9,044 nt of DNA from JBGTKH01 sp041744735 (lineage in GTDB: Bacteria > Planctomycetota > Planctomycetia > Pirellulales > Pirellulaceae). A program made the translations under genes and the position numbers. The notes under the pieces were generated by a model. That model saw nothing but the letters and a program-made list of their open reading frames with translations, ran no database searches and was not told where the DNA came from. Below are positions 1 through 6,917 of this stretch, one piece after another (positions within the stretch are counted from its first letter, which is position 1; the number at the start of each line of letters is the position of its first letter). The stretch covers positions 1 through 9,044 of the forward strand of contig JBGTKH010000312.1 in the NCBI GenBank assembly GCA_041744735.1. The letters are read 5' to 3'.

Positions 1-279
1 ATCTTGAGCGCGTCGTACGCCGGGGGCAATTATGTTGCGGGCAGTTTGTTTCTGCTGTTCTTGTTCGTCGTGTTCATCGGGATGGGGATCACGGTGGTGA
101 CGATGTCCTTCGGCCGCCCGTCGGATGTGGAAACACCGAAGGGATTCCACGACAGCGTGGGCACGGGTTTGCCCATCATGGCGTCGATGGCTTTGGTTCT
201 ATTATTGGGCCTGTACAACCCGCCGCAGTTGGTGAAACTGCTGAATGAAGCAGTTGCGTTTCTCAATCAGTCTTCGTAA
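1..279 (+). CDS. C-terminal fragment of a hydrogenase-4 / NuoL-M-family membrane subunit (5' end outside window)
   Basis: The frame is open from base 1 and ends at the TAA at 277-279, leaving 92 residues of a larger protein. Two hydrophobic segments are visible: roughly residues 11-37 (VAGSLFLLFLFVVFIGMGIT...) and residues 58-75 (LPIMASMALVLLLGLYNPP). The ending, a last membrane helix followed by LGLYNPPQLVKLLNEA, resembles what I recall of the C-termini of HyfF/HyfB-type proton-conducting membrane subunits of hydrogenase-4-like complexes, where an 'LGLyiPp' motif follows the last helix. Such subunits sit in the cytoplasmic membrane and are related to the Na+/H+ antiporter-like subunits of complex I. 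The gene converges on the minus-strand antiporter-like gene and overlaps its 3' end by 17 bp. Family assignment rests on the tail only, so the exact subunit cannot be named; NuoL, NuoM or Mrp-type relatives are alternatives. Confidence 0.66.
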   Translation: MLSASYAGGNYVAGSLFLLFLFVVFIGMGITVVTMSFGRPSDVETPKGFHDSVGTGLPIMASMALVLLLGLYNPPQLVKLLNEAVAFLNQSS

Positions 280-1732
280 CCGCGTCTGCGGCCTCGCCGA
301 CTTGCTCGAGTGGCTCTTCGTGCAGTGCGGTCCGATGCGGATTCGACAAGACCTTCCGCGCGTGGACAATTGACATCGCTGCGTGATAGCGCGAGGCGAT
401 GCCCGGTTGCGGAAACAGGCCGCCGCCCAAAATCAGCACGGCGAGGATCAGCACCGCGATCCTTTCCGGCAGCCGCCCGCGCAAGGAAATCGAGGCCGTA
501 TGCCGCCTTCCTGTGAACAGCAAGAAGTACGCTTGGACGACGGCGATGCCGTTCAACGCCGCGGCCACGACCACGGCGACTCCGACGTGTGGATAAACCT
601 GCACCGCGCCGTCAATCAACAGTTCCATGCCGACGAAGCCGACCGTGCCGGGAAATCCGACACTGGCCAATCCCGTCAGCAGGAAGAAAGCGGCCAGAAC
701 CGGCGTGTGCTCATATAGGCCGTGATACTCTGTCAGCGATAGGCGGCCCGTGCGGGCTTCGATCGAGCGCAGCGTGAGCCCAAATCCGGCCAGCGCCAGG
801 CCGACGGAATGCCACACGCACAGCGCGCCGGTCAGACCGATCGGCGTGGCGATTTCCAGGCCGATCAGCACCAGCGACGAATGGCTGAGGAACAGATAGC
901 AAAAGAAGCGGCGTGCTTCGCGCTGCACCAGCGCCATGCCCGCCGCATAAACGGCCGTGACCAGTGACATCAGGGCAATGCTGCGTAGCGCCCAGTCCGG
1001 CGCGATCGGCAACACCAAACGCACGGCGGCGTAGGCTCCGATGATCGGCGTGACAAACAGCAGCGCGGTGCCAAATGTTGCCTTCTCGAACAAGTCGGTC
1101 ATCCAGCAATGCAGCGGGACAATGCCGCTGCGGATAAGCACGGCCGCGATCAGTATCGCAGAGGCCCAAATCGAGTGAATCGGCCCCGGCCCTTCCGAAT
1201 GGACGATCGCCCAACCGGCTAGCAACAGGCCGATGAATAGCCCCATGTGCAAGACATACACGCGCGTCGATTTGCGGCGTGCCCGCAATTCCACATACGG
1301 CGGCACCGTTCCAGCGGCCAACAGTGCGATCAAGCCCCACGGCTCTTTGCAACTGAGCGTGGCTAGCAGAATGGCTTCTGAGGCCAGTGTCCAAGCGAAC
1401 GAAAACCGGCGCATCTTCGTCCGTAGCGTGGCGATCGAAGTCACGAGATAAAGCAACGCCGCCAATGGCAGCAGCGGGGCACTCAGCTCATCGACGACGA
1501 TAAACTCTTCGCCCAGATACCGCGAGACATAATCCCAGCGATCGTGCGCCTCGAACGTGTGTAGCGTTCCAAAGTCCAACCAGGCGCCGATGGCACAGAC
1601 AAGTGCCAGCCCCGACACGACAACGCAAACTTTCTGCGCCCACTCAGCATCGCGCACGCGGCTGAGAATCGCCGCGCCGATCAGCGGGATCAGGATGGAT
1701 AGCTCCAGCCAAGGTAAATGCAGTTGGATCAT
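263..1732 (-). CDS. NuoM/NuoL-like proton-conducting membrane transporter family protein, third gene of the dab operon
   Basis: A 489-residue, very hydrophobic protein with about a dozen predicted membrane helices, of the antiporter-like NuoL/M/N family (Proton_antipo_M). Recognisable family landmarks are IVPLHCW (204-210, the usual 'PLH.WLPDA' region), FLSHSSLVLIG (281-291, the 'AYSSI.H.G' region) and GLASVGFPGTVGFVGMELL (354-372, the 'LAslGlPGt.GF.gE' region). By eye-alignment, charged residues important for ion translocation in NuoM are altered. The TM5 glutamate region reads LLAAGTVPP (137-145), the TM7 lysine position is R201, and the TM8 lysine position is I230. It follows dabB leftward with a 114-bp gap containing a long hairpin, and no strong Shine-Dalgarno precedes the ATG. 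It probably forms a membrane partner of DabA/DabB or an auxiliary ion-translocating subunit. The polar C-terminal tail (about 457-489) is cytoplasmic or periplasmic and unassigned. The family call is firm; the role is inferred from position. Confidence 0.82.
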   Translation of the reverse strand: MIQLHLPWLELSILIPLIGAAILSRVRDAEWAQKVCVVVSGLALVCAIGAWLDFGTLHTFEAHDRWDYVSRYLGEEFIVVDELSAPLLPLAALLYLVTSIATLRTKMRRFSFAWTLASEAILLATLSCKEPWGLIALLAAGTVPPYVELRARRKSTRVYVLHMGLFIGLLLAGWAIVHSEGPGPIHSIWASAILIAAVLIRSGIVPLHCWMTDLFEKATFGTALLFVTPIIGAYAAVRLVLPIAPDWALRSIALMSLVTAVYAAGMALVQREARRFFCYLFLSHSSLVLIGLEIATPIGLTGALCVWHSVGLALAGFGLTLRSIEARTGRLSLTEYHGLYEHTPVLAAFFLLTGLASVGFPGTVGFVGMELLIDGAVQVYPHVGVAVVVAAALNGIAVVQAYFLLFTGRRHTASISLRGRLPERIAVLILAVLILGGGLFPQPGIASRYHAAMSIVHARKVLSNPHRTALHEEPLEQVGEAADAVTKTD

Positions 1733-1767
1733 GGTTAAGAGTCTCGCTCGTTTCCCTAAGCGCTGCT

Positions 1768-1826
1768 GTAGGATGGACGCCCTCGTCCGTCCGTCTGCTT
1801 TGGACGGACGAGGGCGTCCATCCTAC
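1768..1826. repeat. 25-bp perfect inverted repeat (GTAG...CTAC palindromic element)
   Basis: The left arm at 1768-1792 begins GTAGGATGGACGCCC and is exactly complementary to the right arm at 1802-1826, which ends GGGCGTCCATCCTAC. The loop is 9 nt (1793-1801). The element sits in the 114-bp gap between dabB (stop at 1847-1849) and the next gene of the operon (start 1732). Neither strand has a T-run directly after the stem, so it does not look like a classic intrinsic terminator. The GTAG/CTAC ends are shared with the hairpin at 8340-8395, which suggests a dispersed REP-like or MITE-like element. In the operon mRNA it would fold into a very stable stem and could set relative transcript levels of the genes on either side. 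Confidence 0.9.
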
Positions 1827-1846
1827 GTTGCTTGTGCATCGCCGCG

Positions 1847-3238
1847 TTACAAAATCTCCTCCAACACCTCCGACATCGGATGCACGCGATCCGACTCGCG
1901 AGATTGGCCGCCGGACAACAAGTCGGTCCACTTGCGTTCCATGGCATCGCACCATTGAAACGCCCGCACAAACGGATGCACGATGTAACCAGCCAGCGAA
2001 GCGTCGAGGTATCCGCGCTCCAACCCCAGGCGATAGAACCACTCGCGCACGCTCTGAGGCATCGCGCGCTGCCAAAAACTGGGGGCGTGCGACAGGTGCG
2101 CGCCGATGGCGTTCTCCAGCGCGTGGTAATCGCGTAGCAGCGACGGTGCCCGCAGAAGCTGCAGCGTTCGCAGGCAGGCGTGACCAATGATGTGAGCCAG
2201 CGCGATGTAGCGCAGCCCCAGGCCAATTTCGGCGAAGATGATCCCGACTTGGGTCAGCGAAGCGAAGGCCAGCGCGCTTTTGACGTCGGTCTGAACGCGC
2301 CCGGCGATCGCGGCGAACACGGCCGTGATCAAACCCAGCGCGACCACCGCGCCGCACAACCATACCGACAATTGCAGGATCGGACTGACTCGCAGCAACA
2401 GAAACGCGCCGAGGTGCACCGACAGGGCGCCGTAGAACACGGCACTCGACGGCGTCGGGCCTTCCATCGCCCGCGGCAGCCAGCCCGAAAACGGCACCAG
2501 CGCCGACTTGCCCGCAGCGGCGATCAGTAGCAGAATGCCGACGAACAACGCCTGGCCGGCGGAGAGCGAAGCCTGCCCGGCGGGCCACTCGCCGGTGCCC
2601 ATCAGCTTGTCGAACTCACCCGCGCCGGTCAGATGATGCAGCGTCAAGGCAGCGATCAAAAAGGCCGCGTCCGCCACGCGATACACCATCCACACACGCA
2701 AGCCGTTGCGCACGGGCGCCGGACGTTCGTGAAAAAACGCCACCAACAGTGTCGAAGACAGCCCGACCAATTCCCAGCCGGCAAACAAAGTTTCGATCGT
2801 GCCGGCCAGCGACGTGACGATCATTCCCAGCAAGAAGATCGCGTACGATACGAAGAACCGGCCGTAGCCCGGTTCGCGGTGCATGTACACATTCGCAAAC
2901 GCTCCGATCAGACCGCACAAGGCGAAGGTCAGAATCACGAACGGCACCGACAGCCGGTCGAACACGAACTCCACTTTGAAATGGAAATGCTCGTGCGGGA
3001 TGCTGACCCATTCGCCCAAGTCGATCGGCACGCGACGTGTTCCCAACAACAACATCAGCGACAAGATCGCGATGGCTGCCAACAGACCGGTCACCACGGC
3101 CGTGTGGATCAGGCGGCTGATCCACCGTTCGTTCAAGGGCCGGCCGAGCAGCGCCGGACAGCCGATCGCCGCCAACAGCGCCGAGGGGGCCACAACGACG
3201 CAGATGCCCAGCGCGGTGAATAACTGTTGGACGTCCAT
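1847..3238 (-). CDS. dabB: DabB: NuoL-like membrane subunit of the DAC inorganic carbon transporter
   Basis: A 463-residue multi-helix membrane protein of the NuoL/antiporter family. In the DAC (DABs accumulate bicarbonate) complex, DabB is thought to couple a cation gradient to the carbonic-anhydrase-like DabA, giving net CO2 hydration and bicarbonate accumulation. Visible family residues are GWELVG (154-159, with TM5 glutamate E156), AAGKSALVP (241-249, with TM7 lysine K244), WLPRAMEGPTPSSA (253-266) and DVKSALAFASLTQVG (318-332). GHACLRTLQLLRAPS (352-366) has arginine R357 where NuoL has a TM12 lysine. It is shorter than NuoL (about 600 residues), as expected without NuoL's long lateral C-terminal helix. 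The ATG at 3238 is chosen over an upstream in-frame extension to 3460 because that extension is a shadow of dabA, while 3238 has a good Shine-Dalgarno and a 7-bp gap to the dabA stop. Co-occurrence with dabA makes the identification strong. Confidence 0.93.
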   Translation of the reverse strand: MDVQQLFTALGICVVVAPSALLAAIGCPALLGRPLNERWISRLIHTAVVTGLLAAIAILSLMLLLGTRRVPIDLGEWVSIPHEHFHFKVEFVFDRLSVPFVILTFALCGLIGAFANVYMHREPGYGRFFVSYAIFLLGMIVTSLAGTIETLFAGWELVGLSSTLLVAFFHERPAPVRNGLRVWMVYRVADAAFLIAALTLHHLTGAGEFDKLMGTGEWPAGQASLSAGQALFVGILLLIAAAGKSALVPFSGWLPRAMEGPTPSSAVFYGALSVHLGAFLLLRVSPILQLSVWLCGAVVALGLITAVFAAIAGRVQTDVKSALAFASLTQVGIIFAEIGLGLRYIALAHIIGHACLRTLQLLRAPSLLRDYHALENAIGAHLSHAPSFWQRAMPQSVREWFYRLGLERGYLDASLAGYIVHPFVRAFQWCDAMERKWTDLLSGGQSRESDRVHPMSEVLEEIL

Positions 3239-3242
3239 CTTT

Positions 3243-3247
3243 CCCTC
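3243..3247 (-). promoter_or_regulatory. dabB ribosome binding site overlapping the dabA stop codon
   Basis: On the minus strand the sequence reads TGAGGGAAAG immediately before the dabB ATG. The Shine-Dalgarno GAGGG (3247 down to 3243) shares the G and A of the dabA TGA stop (3248-3246), with a short spacer to the ATG at 3238. Ribosomes terminating dabA would be placed on the dabB start, indicating translational coupling of the two subunits. This site also decides the dabB start over the longer in-frame alternative. Confidence 0.72.
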
Positions 3248-6200
3248 AACTCCCGTTGTCGCCGCCGATGCCGGCAAACCCCAGATGGTCGCGCCAACCG
3301 CGATACCAGTCGACCGACGAGCCGACCTGCGGCAACTCGAAACTCCGCGGCTTATAGACCTCGAACTGCCCGTTGCGCAGCACCTGGATCTTCGACGACT
3401 CGGGGTCCAGCGTGGCAAGCTGCACCCAGCCATTGCCGCACAGCCGTTTGATTTCCGCATTGCGCTGCATGATTTGCTGCAACGCGTCGGGAGTCGTTTC
3501 GACGATCAGCAGCAGCCGCAGCGGCTCGTGAATCTCGATCATCTGCTGCGACAGACCGGGCCGCAAGTCGCTGGCTGCGCCGGTCATCACACCCAGCAGC
3601 GAGGCGATGTTGTGCGGCAGCTTCGATCCGCAGCCGTAGCCTTCGTTGTCGACGCAAGAGAAGTAGTATTCCAAGCTGATGCCGCCGCACACCGGCACGA
3701 CGGGCGCCAGGATGCGCGCCAGGATCGTGTGCTGGTCGTCGTCCTGCGTTGGGTCGTACGAGGCCAAAAAGGCACGCCGGTCCAGAAACAATCCCCGCGT
3801 ACGCGACCGCCGCCCGACAATGCACAGCGCGTTTGTCGCGTGGTTGTATTCCGGCCGCACTTGCGACAGGTCTTCCGACCGCGCTTCCACGTGCCGCAGC
3901 GCCGCTTCCGCAGACAGGCTTAGCGGCGCCGATTCGAAGCGGCGGCAGCGCTCGTGTGCGTTTCGCGCTCGCGCCCGATCGATGATCTCGCTGAACCGCA
4001 CAAAATCCGGCCGGTGCGACGACGGCAAGCGATCGAGATCGAAAAAGGTCACGCTGTCGTCGCACGTATTGTGATAGGCTCCGATGAACATGGCTTCGCG
4101 CGGAATCACCAGCCCCTTCTGCACCAGCTTATCCCGCACGCGCGGATCGTTGGCCATCTGAGCAAAGGCCCGCGCATTCGGACCGCCGCGCGCGCCGCTG
4201 CAGGCTCCGCAGTTGTACGCCGATTCATGCGGATTGTTCGCGCTCGACGAACCGTGCCCCGTAATAATGATCAGCCGCGCGAAATTCCACGTCAGGCCGA
4301 TGTCGCGCAGCATTCGCTCGACGATGTTGACCATTTCCTCCAACGAGTAGCCGATGTGGCCGTTTTCGGGGCCGGCGGTGGCCTCGGCGCGTTCGAGTTG
4401 CAACTGCGTCACCGGCGGCGGCTGGACGAGCCGGCCAAAGAGCTTGCGAATTTGTGCGGTCAGTCGCGGAAACAGAATCCGCGTGACCATCGGAATCGAC
4501 GCCAGCGAACCCATCAGCGCCGTAATAATCCCGCCCATAAACGTGCGGCTGCCAACGTGGAATTGATGCGACGCCGCTCCCAAGGCGCGCCGAGTTTCCG
4601 CGCGGCGGCGATGCGATTGCTCGAACGTGAAGCCCACGTCTTCCACGACGTAATGCTGCGGCTTGATGACCACCGGGCACAGCGGCAGGAAATGGGCGTC
4701 GGCCGCCCCGCGGTAATACATCGCGACGGCAAAGAATCCCGCGACACCGAAGGTTTCGCACTGCGGGTCGATTTCCTCCAGATGCCGGCGGAACGATTCT
4801 TCCCGGTCGTCGATGCAGCAGACGACTTGGAAGCTGGGTGGGGATTTGCCGGTGCTCGTGGACTCGCCGGTGGCAGTCGCGCCGGCGGCGTGAGTTTCGG
4901 GACTACTGTCCCTCGCTAACGCGTCGGGTTCCGATGAGGCGGCTGCTCTTTCCTTCGCCTGCGATTCGCTTTGGCGTGATTCGGCGTGTTGGCGCCGGCT
5001 GTGAATGGTCAGGGCGTCGAGCGTCTGAGTGCGATAGCGGCGTTCGTAGGCCAAATGGTAGATGCGCCGCCGCTCCAACCCGGAGAACTCTTCGAACTCA
5101 TTGACCAGTGCTGACCACTCGGCCTTCGATAGCCGATACAGATGTTGCGGCGTCCAGCCCAGCACCTGCGCCAGTTGGAAGACCTGAAACGCCCGCTGGT
5201 CAACGCTCACCGTTTCGTGCTTCGAGACGCTCGCGCGAGCCGTACGGCGCAGGTCGCTCAACGGCCCTGTGAATCCCAGCCACTCTTTCGCGACATACGC
5301 CAGCGCGAGCCGGTCGAGAATCAGCCGCACCGCCAGGAATTCGACCAAGCTTCCTCGCATCGCGGGATGCACAGTCCATTCGGCGTTGGTTTCCATCTGC
5401 CAGATCATGCCGGCCCAGCCGCGCAGCGCCAGCAGTGTCGAAGTGATGAACGACTCGCGTTCCTCTATGTCGACGCCCAGCAATTCGAGCGATTCTTCGA
5501 TCGACTCCAGCGGTCCCGCATGAAAACCTTCCCGCCGCTCTAGCTCGCGCCGCAAGCCGCGCAACCACAAATCGGGCGGACCGCCGCGCTGCCGATACAA
5601 CGAACTGAACGACTGATACAGGCCCTGCTCCCGTTTGGGCAGCGGCCAATGGGCAAAACCTTGATCGAGAAATGTCGCACAGAAGCGGATTAAGAAATCA
5701 TGCACTAGGTGGTCGCTGTCTTCGCCGGTGGCTTCGAGCAGCACGTCGCGATGCCGCAGCGGCGCCGGATGACGCGCCGCATGGCTGCTAATGCCATGCA
5801 CCCCTTGATGACACACGCGCCACAGCAGGTGCAGGCAGAACGATTCCCACGTGGCGTCGCTCCATTGCTCGATCGTTGACTTGCCGAAGTGATCGAACAG
5901 CCCGGCCACCGCCTCACGGATTCTCCGGTCCCGCGGAGTGGGTTCGCGCGTTACCCCGTAGCCGTTTCCGCCGCCGCGCAGATCGCGCATCACCCAGTGG
6001 CGAGTTTCTCCGACGACGCGCGCACGCAACATCGACGACGCGTCGTCGCGAAACCGCCGCAGCGCGTCGGTCTCCGCGACCAGCCACCGCAATTCGGCAC
6101 TGGGAGCCAGCCGCAACGGATACTGCAACATCGCCTGCCGCAAATGAAACCGCGTGCCCAAATAACCGATCAGCCCCTCGGCCCGATCCCCCATGTCCTG

Positions 6201-6635
6201 CAGCAGCACCGCCGAAATATCTTCCATGCGAATGCGCCCGCGGTCCAGTTCCTGCCGGTAGCGCTCCTCGGGTAAATACGGCTGGCAGCCGTAAACGACG
6301 TGGCCCAACTTAACCCCTTCCTCGAACGTCCATTCTTCAAAGGGATGCAGCGTGTTGTGGTGCACGAACACCTTGATCGGCCCCTGCGAAGGCAACAGAT
6401 GCGCGGCATGCTCGATCGCGTGCTGCAAGCCGTCGTGGGACGCAGACGGGCTGGAATGCGAATGTGCCGCGTCGGACGGCGCTTCAAGCGGCGCGGTCGA
6501 GCCTTCAGCTAGGCTGTCTGCACTTGCGGTCGATTCTTGATGTTCAGGCATCGTTCCGTCAGGCGTTGCAAGGCTCGGTGGCTGCCAATGGAGTGGACTT
6601 AATGTTCCAGTCAAGGCGGGCTTGATATGGCTCAT
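3246..6635 (-). CDS. dabA: DabA: DUF2309 beta-carbonic-anhydrase-like subunit of the DAC inorganic carbon transporter
   Basis: A 1129-residue soluble or peripheral protein of the DUF2309 (DabA/UPF0753) family. It is the subunit that binds zinc and is proposed to hydrate CO2 to bicarbonate in the cytoplasm when driven by DabB. The conserved N-terminal block with KVFVHHNTLHPFEEW is at residues 88-102. The catalytic motif CIDDREESFRRHLE is at 607-620, and GHGSSSANNPHESAYNCGACSG at 793-814. C607, D609, H794 and C809 match the four residues described for Halothiobacillus DabA (C351, D353, H524, C539), including the same 15-residue His-Cys spacing. Two low-complexity stretches stand out: the N-terminus (about 30-68, rich in Ser/Ala/His/Glu) and a linker at about 546-600 just before the catalytic motif. 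The start at 6635 lacks a clear Shine-Dalgarno; the in-frame ATG at 6551 (residue 29) is a plausible alternative since family homology begins only near residue 70. It is the first gene of the operon and divergent from the histidine kinase. Confidence 0.95.
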   Translation of the reverse strand: MSHIKPALTGTLSPLHWQPPSLATPDGTMPEHQESTASADSLAEGSTAPLEAPSDAAHSHSSPSASHDGLQHAIEHAAHLLPSQGPIKVFVHHNTLHPFEEWTFEEGVKLGHVVYGCQPYLPEERYRQELDRGRIRMEDISAVLLQDMGDRAEGLIGYLGTRFHLRQAMLQYPLRLAPSAELRWLVAETDALRRFRDDASSMLRARVVGETRHWVMRDLRGGGNGYGVTREPTPRDRRIREAVAGLFDHFGKSTIEQWSDATWESFCLHLLWRVCHQGVHGISSHAARHPAPLRHRDVLLEATGEDSDHLVHDFLIRFCATFLDQGFAHWPLPKREQGLYQSFSSLYRQRGGPPDLWLRGLRRELERREGFHAGPLESIEESLELLGVDIEERESFITSTLLALRGWAGMIWQMETNAEWTVHPAMRGSLVEFLAVRLILDRLALAYVAKEWLGFTGPLSDLRRTARASVSKHETVSVDQRAFQVFQLAQVLGWTPQHLYRLSKAEWSALVNEFEEFSGLERRRIYHLAYERRYRTQTLDALTIHSRRQHAESRQSESQAKERAAASSEPDALARDSSPETHAAGATATGESTSTGKSPPSFQVVCCIDDREESFRRHLEEIDPQCETFGVAGFFAVAMYYRGAADAHFLPLCPVVIKPQHYVVEDVGFTFEQSHRRRAETRRALGAASHQFHVGSRTFMGGIITALMGSLASIPMVTRILFPRLTAQIRKLFGRLVQPPPVTQLQLERAEATAGPENGHIGYSLEEMVNIVERMLRDIGLTWNFARLIIITGHGSSSANNPHESAYNCGACSGARGGPNARAFAQMANDPRVRDKLVQKGLVIPREAMFIGAYHNTCDDSVTFFDLDRLPSSHRPDFVRFSEIIDRARARNAHERCRRFESAPLSLSAEAALRHVEARSEDLSQVRPEYNHATNALCIVGRRSRTRGLFLDRRAFLASYDPTQDDDQHTILARILAPVVPVCGGISLEYYFSCVDNEGYGCGSKLPHNIASLLGVMTGAASDLRPGLSQQMIEIHEPLRLLLIVETTPDALQQIMQRNAEIKRLCGNGWVQLATLDPESSKIQVLRNGQFEVYKPRSFELPQVGSSVDWYRGWRDHLGFAGIGGDNGS

Positions 6636-6652
6636 CTCGATGCATTCGGATT

Positions 6653-6658
6653 TTTATA
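6653..6658 (-). promoter_or_regulatory. Possible -10 element upstream of dabA
   Basis: On the minus strand, TATAAA (6658 down to 6653) lies 17 nt before the dabA ATG at 6635, in an otherwise GC-rich region. The hexamer 17 bp further upstream (TGGCGA) is a poor -35. If used, the leader would be only about 10 nt, which would fit the lack of a Shine-Dalgarno at 6635. If the real dabA start is 6551 the leader would be about 95 nt. This is a weak, sequence-only prediction. Confidence 0.28.
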
Positions 6659-6693
6659 AGCAGACACAGCCGCCTTCGCCACTCGCGATTTGG

Positions 6694-6707
6694 TTACGTT
6701 TTCGTAA
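6694..6707. promoter_or_regulatory. Small palindrome TTACG-TTTT-CGTAA, possible operator in the divergent intergenic region
   Basis: A perfect 5-bp inverted repeat with a 4-bp centre lies 59 bp upstream of the dabA ATG. It is between dabA and the histidine kinase gene, where a regulator of either could bind. Short palindromes of this size also arise by chance, and no second copy is seen in the window. Confidence 0.22.
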
Positions 6708-6745
6708 GGATGATGCGAAACCGGCCGATTCGCCGCGTTTTCATT

Positions 6746-6805
6746 CAAACCCGTAGGACGGATTGCAAACCCGTAGGACGGATTGCAAACCCGTAGGACG
6801 GATTG
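6746..6805. repeat. Three exact tandem copies of a 20-bp unit
   Basis: The unit caaacccgtaggacggattg occurs head-to-tail at 6746-6765, 6766-6785 and 6786-6805 with no mismatches. The last copy runs into an inverted half (caatccgtcc, 6807-6816) that can pair with ggacggattg at 6796-6805. The units carry a GTAG tetranucleotide followed by a palindrome arm, like the two long hairpins elsewhere in the window, so this looks like a partly duplicated copy of the same kind of dispersed element. It lies 54-172 bp upstream of the kinase start. Translated in the kinase frame it gives a TDCQSV peptide, one reason to reject the upstream TTG as a start. There are no spacers, so it is not a CRISPR. Confidence 0.93.
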
Positions 6806-6917
6806 CCAATCCGTCCCGCTCCCCAAATTCACCTGGCGGCCCCGTTCATACACCCGCTTGCTCATTAGAATGGACCACGTTTCTAACACGTTGATCCAGA
6901 CATTGCAGGTAGCCGAC

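Noticed and set aside
1644..2588. Long minus-strand open frame overlapping dabB
   Set aside because: Arg/Ala/Gly-rich, no recognisable motif, and out of frame within dabB and its flanks; a high-GC shadow.
3239..3460. N-terminal extension of dabB to 3460
   Set aside because: It would overlap the dabA 3' end by over 200 bp and encodes Arg/Ser-rich non-membrane sequence; ATG 3238 has a good ribosome binding site.
2883..4919. Long plus-strand open frames opposite dabA and dabB
   Set aside because: Rich in Arg, Gln and His with no domain signatures; they lie antisense to two strongly supported conserved genes.
6746..6805. CRISPR array
   Set aside because: The 20-bp units abut directly with no spacers, there are only three copies, and no cas gene is present.
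6783..6917. Longer kinase N-terminus from the TTG at 6783
   Set aside because: The TTG lies inside the tandem repeat and the added peptide is repeat-derived; ATG 6918 has a Shine-Dalgarno-like AGG at suitable spacing and still includes the first membrane helix.
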